From an uncultured Arachnia sp. (GTDB lineage: Bacteria; Actinomycetota; Actinomycetes; Propionibacteriales; Propionibacteriaceae): a stretch of 64,000 bases of DNA. The position numbers were made by a program, and so were the translations under genes. This document shows, piece after piece, positions 52,684-61,141 of the stretch. The stretch's first letter is position 1, and each line of letters begins with the position of its first letter. The stretch spans positions 1 to 64,000 of the forward strand of contig CANLSH010000005.1 of assembly GCA_947493705.1 (NCBI GenBank). The letters run 5' to 3'. Under the pieces are notes generated by a model. It ran no database searches and was not told where the DNA came from. It was given only the letters and a program-made list of their open reading frames with translations.

Positions 52684-54099
52684 TCACTCGTCGTGTTGCG
52701 CCCAACAACGCACCTGCAGGACACAACCGGTGAATTCATCGGCGTAGCTGTCGTTGTACTCCCCCGCGCCGACGCGCCAACGCCAAGGACCATCAAGCAG
52801 CGATTCCGACAAGTTGTCATCCACCCGTCCGACGCGGTCGCCGTCAACCCACACACCTGCCCGGTCCCCGTTGCTCACCACGATCGTGACAGAGGCCCCC
52901 GACGGGTACTCATGCGAGGTTGCCCAGGTCTCACCGCCATCAACGAACGCCATCCACCCAAGGAAGTTCTCGCTCGACAGGCTCAGCGCGGCGAGTGGTT
53001 CGGGGGAATCACCGGGCGATGGGCCCAGGCGCGCCAAAAGGACCTGCCAATCGCTGCTCATCGCCTCCGGCAGGCGACACCTCAGCTCCAGGGCGAACCG
53101 ACCGCTCAGAGATGCACCGAACTCGACGACGCCCTCCGGCACAATGTTGGCCAACAGGTCCATGCCCTCTGCCTGCCACGGGACGTTCGGACGGCCACCC
53201 AGGGCCGTTGGCAGCGAGAACGAAAACTGGTCCTCCTCCCGGGCCAACGCAAGTTGCCTACGGGCAGCGACGCTGCGCAGGACCTTCGGATGCCGAAGCG
53301 CCGGACACAGGGAGATGACCTGGCAGGAGCCCGTCCCCGGATCCACGTCATAAATGCGCGCGGCCCCCGCTCCACCGAAGGGAAGCTCTTGATAGTTGAT
53401 CGTGTGGAACTCACGCTCGCTCGTCAGCACACGGGTGCTCGGCCAGTTGTGGCCACCCAGGACCAGAAACACCTGGGGGTGTTGACTCAGCCACTCATGC
53501 AGTACCAGCCCATGGGGGGTCAACGCCTCCTGTGAGGCAACCTCGTGGCTGACGACCACCGTCGGCATCTGAGCGTGATGATCCAGCATCTGGTTGGCCC
53601 ATTGCCAACCATCCTCGCTGGGTCTCCAATCGAGGGCCAGCACCCCGAGGCTCGATCCTCCGGGCAGACGCACGGACCGCCAGGAGGAGTACCCACCGGG
53701 CCCGTGCTCGACGATGCCCTCAAGGTGGCCGCCGTCGAGCAGCTCACAGCCCGGACCAAAGACATCGACGAAGGGAGTGGGACCGCGGTCATCGCGCGAG
53801 TGGTGTGCCACATCGTGATTACCTGTGGCAATGGTCATCGCCGGCGCCCCATCTCCCCGTGTGCCCACCACATGCGCGCCAGCGCGCAACGCCTCCAGTG
53901 CCACTGAGCACTCCTCGGGCCAGCCATGCTCGGTGACGTCACCCACGTGAATGATGTGTGCAAGCGGTGCGATGCCGCCGCTGCTCTGGAGCTTCGCCAC
54001 CTCCTCGAACGTTGCGTCCAACAGCTCCGGGCTCTGTCGTGAACCGTCGAAGAGGTACTGGCTGTCCGCGATGACAAGGAGGGAGAATGGCTCGGTCAT
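52684..54099 (-). CDS. Metallophosphoesterase with LamG-like C-terminal domain
   Basis: 471 residues. The N-terminal calcineurin-like domain has VIADSQYLFDG, HVGDVTEHG, TGNHDVAHH, VVSHE and LGGHNWPS, a complete dinuclear metal site. The last 200 residues form a concanavalin/LamG-like beta-sandwich (FALELRCRLP, AGVWVDGDRVGRVDD, GAGEYNDSYADEF). No signal peptide is visible. Its start overlaps the kinase stop (ATGA), so the two are coupled. The LamG-like domain may recognise glycan; the phosphoester substrate is unknown. Confidence 0.85.
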   Translation of the reverse strand: MTEPFSLLVIADSQYLFDGSRQSPELLDATFEEVAKLQSSGGIAPLAHIIHVGDVTEHGWPEECSVALEALRAGAHVVGTRGDGAPAMTIATGNHDVAHHSRDDRGPTPFVDVFGPGCELLDGGHLEGIVEHGPGGYSSWRSVRLPGGSSLGVLALDWRPSEDGWQWANQMLDHHAQMPTVVVSHEVASQEALTPHGLVLHEWLSQHPQVFLVLGGHNWPSTRVLTSEREFHTINYQELPFGGAGAARIYDVDPGTGSCQVISLCPALRHPKVLRSVAARRQLALAREEDQFSFSLPTALGGRPNVPWQAEGMDLLANIVPEGVVEFGASLSGRFALELRCRLPEAMSSDWQVLLARLGPSPGDSPEPLAALSLSSENFLGWMAFVDGGETWATSHEYPSGASVTIVVSNGDRAGVWVDGDRVGRVDDNLSESLLDGPWRWRVGAGEYNDSYADEFTGCVLQVRCWAQHDE

Positions 54100-55076
54100 G
54101 TGTGCTGGGTCGCAGACAGCACCTCGTGCATGCTGCGGATGCGAGGATCGGGGTTGTTCTCACTCAGGGTCACAAGCTCGGCGAGATCTGGCGGATCGGC
54201 GGCTCCTCCCGGACGCTCCAGGATCGTCGCGGTGATGAAGGCAGTCATGGTGAGGCGTTGGGCCAGGGTGAGGCCGTTGATGTGGCTGGCGTACACGAAG
54301 GCAGCCAACGCAGAATCCCCCGCGCCCGTGGTTGTGCTCGGGGCCACCGGGAAGGCGGCCACATCCGCTTGTTCACCCGTGACCAGATCGATCCCCACCA
54401 TTCCGCGAGCGCCACGGGTGACCACGACAATCGGGACGTGGGAGGTCAATGACCGCGCAGCCGCGATGGCATCCGCTTCTCCCGTGAAGGCGCACGCCTC
54501 CATGTCGTTCAGCATCCACATGTCGCAGGTGTCACTGTCGGCGAGAGCTTCCTGACCCCATGCACCACTGGGATCGAAACCGCGGGACGCATAGACTTTT
54601 GAACCCCGGGAGCGGGCGCTGGTCAGCCATTCCATGGCGGGATCACGCATGTCCACGATGATGGCATCGGCCAGGAACTGTGCGCGATTCAGGTGGGTTG
54701 TGATGCCTGTGGGTGGTGGTTCTTCCACCGTCACCATGGCACGATCCTCTGGTAGGGACATGGCGACCGTCACTGGCAGTTGCCAGTGGCGATGCCGCGC
54801 GGTCAGTGACGTGTCCACCCCGATCGTTGCCATGTCGCGCAGCAGGTGGTCGCTCGCATCGTCGTCGCCGATGGCGGTCGCGAGCGCAGTGCTCATCCCC
54901 AGGGCTCTGCAGACCCTGGTCATGTTGCCAATCCCGCCCCAGGTCTCGTGCAGGGCAGTCGCATAGCTTTCCTCACCGAGCCGCGGCATGGTCTGCATCC
55001 CGGTGATCACCAGATCCCGATACGTCATTCCCACGGTGAGTACCTGCGCGCTCGTGGCCGGATCCGTCATGGTCAC
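54096..55076 (-). CDS. PfkB-family sugar kinase
   Basis: 326 residues from GTG 55076 (GAGGAGG upstream; the ATG at 55070 is also possible). The marks are VGMTYRDLVITG, GGIGNMTRVCRALG and the catalytic STTTGAGDSALAAFVY with Asp. It phosphorylates a monosaccharide released in the cytoplasm, perhaps mannose, GlcNAc or a derivative; the target cannot be told. It is the first gene of the kinase/phosphoesterase unit, divergent from the second DeoR regulator. Confidence 0.85.
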   Translation of the reverse strand: MTMTDPATSAQVLTVGMTYRDLVITGMQTMPRLGEESYATALHETWGGIGNMTRVCRALGMSTALATAIGDDDASDHLLRDMATIGVDTSLTARHRHWQLPVTVAMSLPEDRAMVTVEEPPPTGITTHLNRAQFLADAIIVDMRDPAMEWLTSARSRGSKVYASRGFDPSGAWGQEALADSDTCDMWMLNDMEACAFTGEADAIAAARSLTSHVPIVVVTRGARGMVGIDLVTGEQADVAAFPVAPSTTTGAGDSALAAFVYASHINGLTLAQRLTMTAFITATILERPGGAADPPDLAELVTLSENNPDPRIRSMHEVLSATQHT

Positions 55077-55217
55077 AGAACCTCCTCGTGTTGATGTTCA
55101 CGCCACATGGTGCGCAGCTGTGCTCACTGATGCTCGACCCTTCGATAGGCGGGTAAGGCCTTGGAGATGTGTCCTCACAACATCATCCGTGACAGCGCAA
55201 TCCTATCGGTCGGCTCA

Positions 55218-55244
55218 TCATTGCGCATCATTGCCGCACAATGA
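55218..55244. promoter_or_regulatory. Candidate operator of the second DeoR regulator
   Basis: TCATTG occurs at 55218 and 55228 (10-bp spacing) and in inverted form, CAATGA, at 55239. The cluster lies 33 bp upstream of the DeoR start in the 200-bp region between the divergent kinase and DeoR genes. It differs from the CAAAAG repeats of the first DeoR site. Confidence 0.45.
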
Positions 55245-55276
55245 CCGGCTATGCTCATGTGCGCTAGAATCGCTGG

Positions 55277-56026
55277 ATGATCCCCGCCGTTCGCCAGCAG
55301 AGCATCGTGCGCAGCTTGCAGCAACGCGGCTCTCAGACGGTGGGGGATCTCGCGACCTCGCTCAAGGTGAGTCCCTCGACCATCAGGCGTGACCTCTCCC
55401 TCATGGAGGACTCTGGCCTCCTGCGGCGGAGTTTTGGAGGCGCCATGCTGGTGGAGCGGGACGATCCCATAGGACAAACCCATCTGACCAACACTGAGGC
55501 AAAAGTTGCGATCGGTGCCGCAGCCAGCGGACTCATGGGGGATGGAGCGACGGTCATCATCGACATCGGGAGCACTGCTCTGGCCCTCGCCGAAAGCCTC
55601 CGCGGACGCGATCTGACGGTCATCACTGCGAGTCTGCCCGTCTTCGGACTGCTCGCCCACGAGCGCCGAATCCGTATCATCCTTCTCGGTGGCGGGTATC
55701 GCCCTGATTACCAATGCACGGCGGGGCACTTGACCGTGGCCGCTCTGCGAGAGGTGCGTGCTGACATCGCCTTCCTCGGCTGCACCGGTATTGCATTCAA
55801 TGGCATGATCCGCGACAACACTGCAGACCAGGTCCCCGTCAAACGAGCCATCCTTCAATCGGCCGATGAGTCCATCCTGCTGGCAGACGCCACCAAATTC
55901 CCGGGGTTGGGGACTTACACCGTTGCCCATCTTGAAGACCTCTCTCGACTGGTGACCAACGCACCCGTGTCAACCCCTCTGCGTAAGAGGTTGGCCGAAG
56001 CAGGAACGGAAGTGCTTCACGTATGA
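55277..56026 (+). CDS. DeoR-family regulator 2 of the glycan locus
   Basis: 249 residues. The helix-turn-helix is TVGDLATSLKVSPSTIRRDL. The sensor domain has VIIDIGSTALALAESL and LLADATKF. It is clearly related to the regulator at 46383 (matching blocks ADIAFLGCTGI and ADVAFLGCSGI). It starts an operon with the HAD, GH20 and GH125 genes. Two DeoR paralogues 9 kb apart suggest the two divergent units answer to different phosphorylated inducers. Confidence 0.9.
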   Translation: MIPAVRQQSIVRSLQQRGSQTVGDLATSLKVSPSTIRRDLSLMEDSGLLRRSFGGAMLVERDDPIGQTHLTNTEAKVAIGAAASGLMGDGATVIIDIGSTALALAESLRGRDLTVITASLPVFGLLAHERRIRIILLGGGYRPDYQCTAGHLTVAALREVRADIAFLGCTGIAFNGMIRDNTADQVPVKRAILQSADESILLADATKFPGLGTYTVAHLEDLSRLVTNAPVSTPLRKRLAEAGTEVLHV

Positions 56027-56057
56027 ATCCACGTCCAGACCATGGGCAGGTGAACTG

Positions 56058-56702
56058 ATGACCGCTCTGCCGAGAAGTGTCGATGCTGTGCTGTTCGACA
56101 TGGACAACACGCTGGTTGACTCCGAACACGCCTGGTTCGAGGCCACCGCGGATCTGTGGCGTCAGGCTGGCAGCCACCCCGATGGCGTCGGCGTGCTGGG
56201 CGGTACCGTCGCGGATGTGATCCGCGAGTTCGTCGAGGCGCACCCGGGCGTGGACCCCGAACCACTCACGCAGGAGTTCATGGTGTTCCTGCACCACCGC
56301 CTCGCAACTGGTGTGACGATCATGCCCGGTGCCGGAGCCCTGCTGACCCGGCTCACTACAGCGATTCCACTCGCCATTGCCTCCAATTCACCCAGTTCAA
56401 TCGTTCGTGAAACGGTGTCGAGGATGGGGTGGAATGCGCTGTTCGACGCTGCGATCGGCACCGAGGACGTCGCCGAGGGCAAACCCGCCCCCGATCTGTA
56501 CCTGGCCGCGGCCCGGGCCTGTCGTGCCAAACCGGAAGCCTGCGTCGTGATCGAGGACTCGCCGCTGGGCGCTGCCGCTGGGCGGGCTGCAGGAGCGTTC
56601 GTCGTCACAGTGGGGGCGGCGGGTGCTGGCCATGGAGATCTCCACATCGGCTCGCTGATGGATCCGCGGATCCTGGCCTGGAATCCGGAGCGCAGGACAT
56701 GA
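56058..56702 (+). CDS. HAD-superfamily phosphatase / phosphoglucomutase-like protein
   Basis: 214 residues. Motif I is LFDMDNTLVDSE (nucleophile Asp), motif II is in AIASNSP, and motifs III/IV are KPAPDLY and VIEDSPLG. The cap subdomain makes it a subfamily I member of the beta-phosphoglucomutase/2-deoxyglucose-6-phosphatase type. It may dephosphorylate or isomerise a sugar phosphate from this locus. The stop overlaps the GH20 start (ATGA). Confidence 0.87.
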   Translation: MTALPRSVDAVLFDMDNTLVDSEHAWFEATADLWRQAGSHPDGVGVLGGTVADVIREFVEAHPGVDPEPLTQEFMVFLHHRLATGVTIMPGAGALLTRLTTAIPLAIASNSPSSIVRETVSRMGWNALFDAAIGTEDVAEGKPAPDLYLAAARACRAKPEACVVIEDSPLGAAAGRAAGAFVVTVGAAGAGHGDLHIGSLMDPRILAWNPERRT

Positions 56703-58228
56703 CAATCCTGCCCACCCCCCTCACCATCGAATGGCGCGATGGCGCCGTTCCCCTTCCCCGCGTGCTGCGTGTGTGCGGCGGCGGGAACGCCGCACGAGTA
56801 CTGACGCAACGCCTCGGGATCTGCTCCGGAATACGTGTGGAGTACGCCGAGGCGTCGGAGGCCGAGGTGGTCTTCGACATCGATGCAACGCTGGGGGCGG
56901 AGGCTTACCGGCTCGATGTCGACCGGCGCATACACATCTCCGCCGGGGATGAACGCGGTGCCGGCTGGGCTGTCCAGACCCTGCTGCAACTCCTGCCACC
57001 GGAGGTCCATGGACCCGGACCCATGGAACTGGAGAGCCTCCGGGTGCCTCGTGTTCTGATCGCTGACGGCCCACGGTTCTCATGGCGAGGGTCGATGCTC
57101 GACGTCGCCCGCCACTTCATGCCCGTCGAGGGAGTGCTGCGCCACCTTGATGCCATGGCGATGCACAAGCTCAACGTCCTGCATCTGCACCTGACCGATG
57201 ACCAGGGTTGGCGCCTGCCCGTGGCCGCCTATCCCCTCCTGACCGAGGTGGGAGGATGGCGTCCCGGAACGGTGCTCGGCCACCAGCCGCCACCGGATGA
57301 CAACGATTGCGATGACGTCGCCGAGCACGACGGGCGCCCCCATGGCGGCTCCTACACGGTCGAAGACATCCACACCATCGTGGCCCACGCCGATCTGTTG
57401 GGCATCACCGTGGTCCCCGAGATCGACATGCCCGGACACATGGAAGCCGCGATCGCCGCCTACCCCTGGCTGGGTGCCTGCGACCACGTGCAACATCCCA
57501 GGACATGCTTCGGCGTCTCCGAGCACGTCCTGGCACTGAGCGAGCGCACCGTCGACTTCTGCACCACTGTCCTGGATCAAGCCATGGAGTTGTTCCCCGG
57601 CTCGCCCATCCACGTGGGCGGCGACGAGTGTCCCAGCCGTGAATGGCTGACCGACGAGTCATCCCGGGCCACCATGGAAGCAATCGGAGCCGTCGACGGG
57701 CCATCAGCGCAGGCGTGGTTCGAGCGACGGATCTGCCAGCACGTCCTGGACGCAGGCCGACGGGTCATTGCCTGGGATGAGGTTCTGGATGGCGGCGTAC
57801 CGGAGGGAACCACCGTCATGGTCTGGCGGGAGACCGACGCCATCGCGCGGGCGGCGACGCTGGGGCATGACGTCATCGCGGCACCGGCGGAGCACACCTA
57901 CTTCGACTACGCCCAACTCTCCACGCCAGAGCATCCGCTGGCGATAGGCGGACCGAGGACACTGGAGGAAGTCAGCGGCCTGCACACTGTCTTCGACGCC
58001 CTGGACCCCACCCTCGCTGAGCGCGTGCTGGGCGGGCAGTTCCAACTGTGGAGCGAGTACCTCCGCACACCGGAGCGCGTCGAGTTCTTCGCCTGGCCAC
58101 GCGGGTCCAGCGTGGCGCAGCAGCTCTGGACCGGGAACGCCGAGGGCGTGGGTTCGGTCACCGACCTCACAGACCATCTGCAGCGGCTCACTGCCGCAGG
58201 TATCAATTGGTGCCGACACGACCAGTGA
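56699..58228 (+). CDS. GH20 beta-N-acetylhexosaminidase
   Basis: 509 residues from ATG 56699. A GH20b-type N-terminal domain is followed by the barrel with FSWRGSMLDVARHFMPVEGV, HLHLTDDQGWR, PEIDMPGHMEA and the catalytic pair in HVGGDECPS (Asp309-Glu310). GH20 enzymes remove terminal beta-linked GlcNAc or GalNAc by substrate-assisted catalysis. There is no signal peptide, so it is cytoplasmic. With GH38 and GH125 it points to N-glycan-type or other mannose/GlcNAc oligosaccharides. Confidence 0.94.
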   Translation: MTILPTPLTIEWRDGAVPLPRVLRVCGGGNAARVLTQRLGICSGIRVEYAEASEAEVVFDIDATLGAEAYRLDVDRRIHISAGDERGAGWAVQTLLQLLPPEVHGPGPMELESLRVPRVLIADGPRFSWRGSMLDVARHFMPVEGVLRHLDAMAMHKLNVLHLHLTDDQGWRLPVAAYPLLTEVGGWRPGTVLGHQPPPDDNDCDDVAEHDGRPHGGSYTVEDIHTIVAHADLLGITVVPEIDMPGHMEAAIAAYPWLGACDHVQHPRTCFGVSEHVLALSERTVDFCTTVLDQAMELFPGSPIHVGGDECPSREWLTDESSRATMEAIGAVDGPSAQAWFERRICQHVLDAGRRVIAWDEVLDGGVPEGTTVMVWRETDAIARAATLGHDVIAAPAEHTYFDYAQLSTPEHPLAIGGPRTLEEVSGLHTVFDALDPTLAERVLGGQFQLWSEYLRTPERVEFFAWPRGSSVAQQLWTGNAEGVGSVTDLTDHLQRLTAAGINWCRHDQ

Positions 58229-58260
58229 CCCCACCACACCAATCACCACCAGGAGGCCTG

Positions 58261-59541
58261 ATGCGCACCACCACCAACCCGGCGGGAGATGACCTCGTCG
58301 AAGCCATCCAGTCGTGGGCCCAGCGCATTCAAGCAGCACACAGTCCGCGCGCCGGTGAGATGTTCGCGGACATGATGCTGGACACCTGGTGCACCACCAT
58401 GTCGCGCATCGAGGACCGCACGTTCGTCATCACCGGCGACATCCCTGCCATGTGGTTGAGGGACTCATCCGCCCAAGTCCTGCCCTTCCTTCAGTTCACC
58501 GACATCGGGGAAGTCTCCGACGTGCTGCGGGGTCTGGTTCGGCAGCAATGGCGCTGCATAGCCCTGGACCCCTACGCGAATGCTTTCAATGCCGGTAACA
58601 CGGGCGCCCACTTCGACTCTGATGACTTGGAGCTGCATCCCGGCGTCTGGGAGCGCAAGTATGAGATCGACTCACTGGCGTTCCCGGTGCAACTGGCCCA
58701 CCAACTCTGGCGGGCGAGCGATGATCCCTCTCATCTTGACGCGTCCGTCCATGAGGGTTGTCGCAGCATCGTCGCTCTATGGCGTCGTGAGCAGGACCAT
58801 GAGAATCGCTCAACGTATCGTCACGTTCGCCCAGCGGATCCGCAGGACACCCTTGACCGGAACGGCCTGGGCTCTCCTGTGGGCGTCACGGGGATGACAT
58901 GGAGCGGATTTCGTCCCTCCGACGACGCGTGCACCTTCGGGTACAACATTCCTGCTCAGCTGATGGCGGTGATGGCTCTGCGGATGATTGTTGAGTTCTG
59001 CGACGTCTGGCAGGACTCAGACCTGGCGGCGGAGGCTACAGCCCTGAGCACCGAGATCACGGCTGGTATCGATGAGTTCGGGATGGTGGAGGGCCGCTAC
59101 GCCTACGAGGTGGATGGTTTGGGAAACCGCCTGTGCATGGATGACGCCAACATGCCCTCGCTGCTCTCTCTGCCACTCACCAGCGACATCACAGACGATG
59201 ATCCACGCTACGTCACCACTCGACGGTGGATTCTCAGCCCCGCCAACCCCTTCTTCTTCGAGGGGAGCGCCGCGGGAGGCATTGGCAGTCCCCACACGCC
59301 TGACCGCTACATCTGGCACATCGCACTGGCGGTGCAGGGGTTGACCGGCAACATGGAAGAGGCCCGGTCATGTCTGAACCTTCTGTTGGCCACCGACGGC
59401 GACACCGGCCGCATGCACGAGGGCTTTCACGCAGATGACCCGACGCAGTTCACCCGGGAATGGTTCAGCTGGGCGAACTCCATGGCATGCGCCCTAATGA
59501 TGAGGATCGCCCTTTCACCACAACCCGGAGACCGGCCCTGA
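58261..59541 (+). CDS. GH125 exo-alpha-1,6-mannosidase
   Basis: 426 residues from ATG 58261 (AGGAGG upstream). The family marks are TGDIPAMWLRDSSAQVLPFL near the start, GMTWSGFRPSDDACTFGYNI, and ANPFFFEGSAAGGIGSPHT near the end. Characterised GH125 enzymes are inverting exo-alpha-1,6-mannosidases. It is the last gene of the second DeoR operon, 32 bp after GH20, with no signal peptide. GH38 plus GH125 together would trim branched mannans. Confidence 0.94.
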   Translation: MRTTTNPAGDDLVEAIQSWAQRIQAAHSPRAGEMFADMMLDTWCTTMSRIEDRTFVITGDIPAMWLRDSSAQVLPFLQFTDIGEVSDVLRGLVRQQWRCIALDPYANAFNAGNTGAHFDSDDLELHPGVWERKYEIDSLAFPVQLAHQLWRASDDPSHLDASVHEGCRSIVALWRREQDHENRSTYRHVRPADPQDTLDRNGLGSPVGVTGMTWSGFRPSDDACTFGYNIPAQLMAVMALRMIVEFCDVWQDSDLAAEATALSTEITAGIDEFGMVEGRYAYEVDGLGNRLCMDDANMPSLLSLPLTSDITDDDPRYVTTRRWILSPANPFFFEGSAAGGIGSPHTPDRYIWHIALAVQGLTGNMEEARSCLNLLLATDGDTGRMHEGFHADDPTQFTREWFSWANSMACALMMRIALSPQPGDRP

Positions 59542-59545
59542 CATC

Positions 59546-59579
59546 GCCGACGTGAGCTACTGCTCCTCGATTCGTCGGC
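59546..59579. terminator. Possible weak terminator after GH125
   Basis: GCCGACG (59546-59552) pairs with CGTCGGC (59573-59579) around a 20-nt loop in the 55-bp gap between the convergent GH125 and sucrose phosphorylase stops. There is no T-tract, so confidence is low. Confidence 0.3.
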
Positions 59580-59596
59580 CATTGAAGGGAGGCGAC

Positions 59597-61108
59597 TCAG
59601 GCACCCGTGTGCGGCCACCCCGCCATGGAGAGTAGCCCCCGATGTTCGCCACCTGAGTCCGCCTGAGCCCATTCAAGGGTCGACTCCCCCGTGACCAGAT
59701 CCACCCTCAGGCTGGCATGCGACTCGGGGACCTGCTTGCCGCGTCGCTGCATGGTGAGTTTCGTACCCTCCAGCAACACGTCGAGTTCTCCGTCGAAGGC
59801 TGCCACCTCATTGCGAAAGCGACACAGACCCAGCAGAGCCTGCACCACTGGCCGCTCCAGGGCATCGGTGATCTCGGCATCTGTGAAGTGGGCTCTGTTG
59901 ATGTCGCGACCGACACCCGTACGCGCCAGGAGGTCCACGTCGTTCCCGCCAGCGAGTGCACCAGCGTAGTACACCTGCGGGATGCCGGGGGTGAAGAACT
60001 GGATGGCGCGTGCAGCCAGATAGCGCTCATCATCGCGTCCCAGGGCGTCGAAGAAGGTGGAGTTCACCTGGTAGAGGTCCAGGTTTGATGCGGCGGCGCC
60101 CGTGGCTCGGGCTGAAGTGCCGTTCGTGTGGGTGTGAATGCCGTCCACGAGCTCATCGATCTGCACAGGGGTGAGCAGGCCGGGGCGATCAGGCGCTGTC
60201 TGGTCAGGGCCGACGTCGATCACGCCTATGCCGTCGTGGGTGTCCAGCACGGTGACCGCATTGGGTGGCCGCACATCCATCCACCGCACGAGCGCCGCGC
60301 CATCTCCGGTGTAGAGCGCATGCAGGACCAGCGGCGGCAGGGCGAAGTCATAGACGAGATCCACTGACTGCCCGATCTCGATCTGCTGCTGGTAGTAGGA
60401 ATGGACCTCCACCAGAACATCGACGCCACGCTCGCGCGCCTGTGCGGTGAACGCTTCAATGAACTGGAACGTTTCCGGAGTCATGAAACTGGTTGTGCCG
60501 GGTGTCTTCAACGCATATCCGACGGCGTCCAGCCGAATGAGCGACACCCCGGCCGATGCCACGGCGTCGAGAATGGAGGTGAGGTATGCCTTCCCCTGAC
60601 TGGAGCGCACATCGATGTCCACCTGCTGCGGCGTGAACGTGGTCCAGACGTAGCGGAGTCTGTCACCCAATTTCATCGGCGTGAACGGCAACCCCGGCCG
60701 AGGGCGGTAGATGCGAGTGAGGTCCTCCTCCGTCGCACCGTCGGGGAATACCGACGACATGGTCAGGAACATGGGATACGACGACGATTCCTCCCCCTTG
60801 TCCTTCACGTCCTGGAAGGCGGCGGAATCGGCAGAGACGTGGTTGACGATGAGATCCACCACCACGTCATGGCTTGCAGCGATCTCGCGGACGTCGTCCC
60901 AGCTGCCGAGACGCGGATCGACGGCAGTGTGGTCCGTTGGATCGAAGCCGGCGTCAGCCCCGTCGAACGGGGTGAAGAAGGGCAGGATGTGCACACCGCC
61001 GAACGCTCCTTTGAGCCCCGGTGAGCGCAGAATCCTGGCGAGCCCGGGCAGGTCCCCTCCAAGGCGATCGGCATAGGTGATCAGCTGAACCTGATTGCGT
61101 AATGTCAT
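59597..61108 (-). CDS. Sucrose phosphorylase (GH13 subfamily 18)
   Basis: 503 residues, the usual size. NQVQLITYADRLGGDLPGL is the family start. Catalytic motifs are LIRLDAVGYALK (nucleophile Asp), VLVEVHSYYQQQ (acid/base Glu) and VTVLDTHDGIGVID (transition-state Asp). It converts sucrose plus phosphate to glucose-1-phosphate and fructose. It could act on related glycosyl phosphates. It is a single gene; no sucrose transporter is adjacent, although fructose could feed the pfkB at 12615. Confidence 0.93.
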   Translation of the reverse strand: MTLRNQVQLITYADRLGGDLPGLARILRSPGLKGAFGGVHILPFFTPFDGADAGFDPTDHTAVDPRLGSWDDVREIAASHDVVVDLIVNHVSADSAAFQDVKDKGEESSSYPMFLTMSSVFPDGATEEDLTRIYRPRPGLPFTPMKLGDRLRYVWTTFTPQQVDIDVRSSQGKAYLTSILDAVASAGVSLIRLDAVGYALKTPGTTSFMTPETFQFIEAFTAQARERGVDVLVEVHSYYQQQIEIGQSVDLVYDFALPPLVLHALYTGDGAALVRWMDVRPPNAVTVLDTHDGIGVIDVGPDQTAPDRPGLLTPVQIDELVDGIHTHTNGTSARATGAAASNLDLYQVNSTFFDALGRDDERYLAARAIQFFTPGIPQVYYAGALAGGNDVDLLARTGVGRDINRAHFTDAEITDALERPVVQALLGLCRFRNEVAAFDGELDVLLEGTKLTMQRRGKQVPESHASLRVDLVTGESTLEWAQADSGGEHRGLLSMAGWPHTGA

Positions 61109-61141
61109 TCGTTCTCCTGAGGTTGAGCGGATCAGCCGTCC

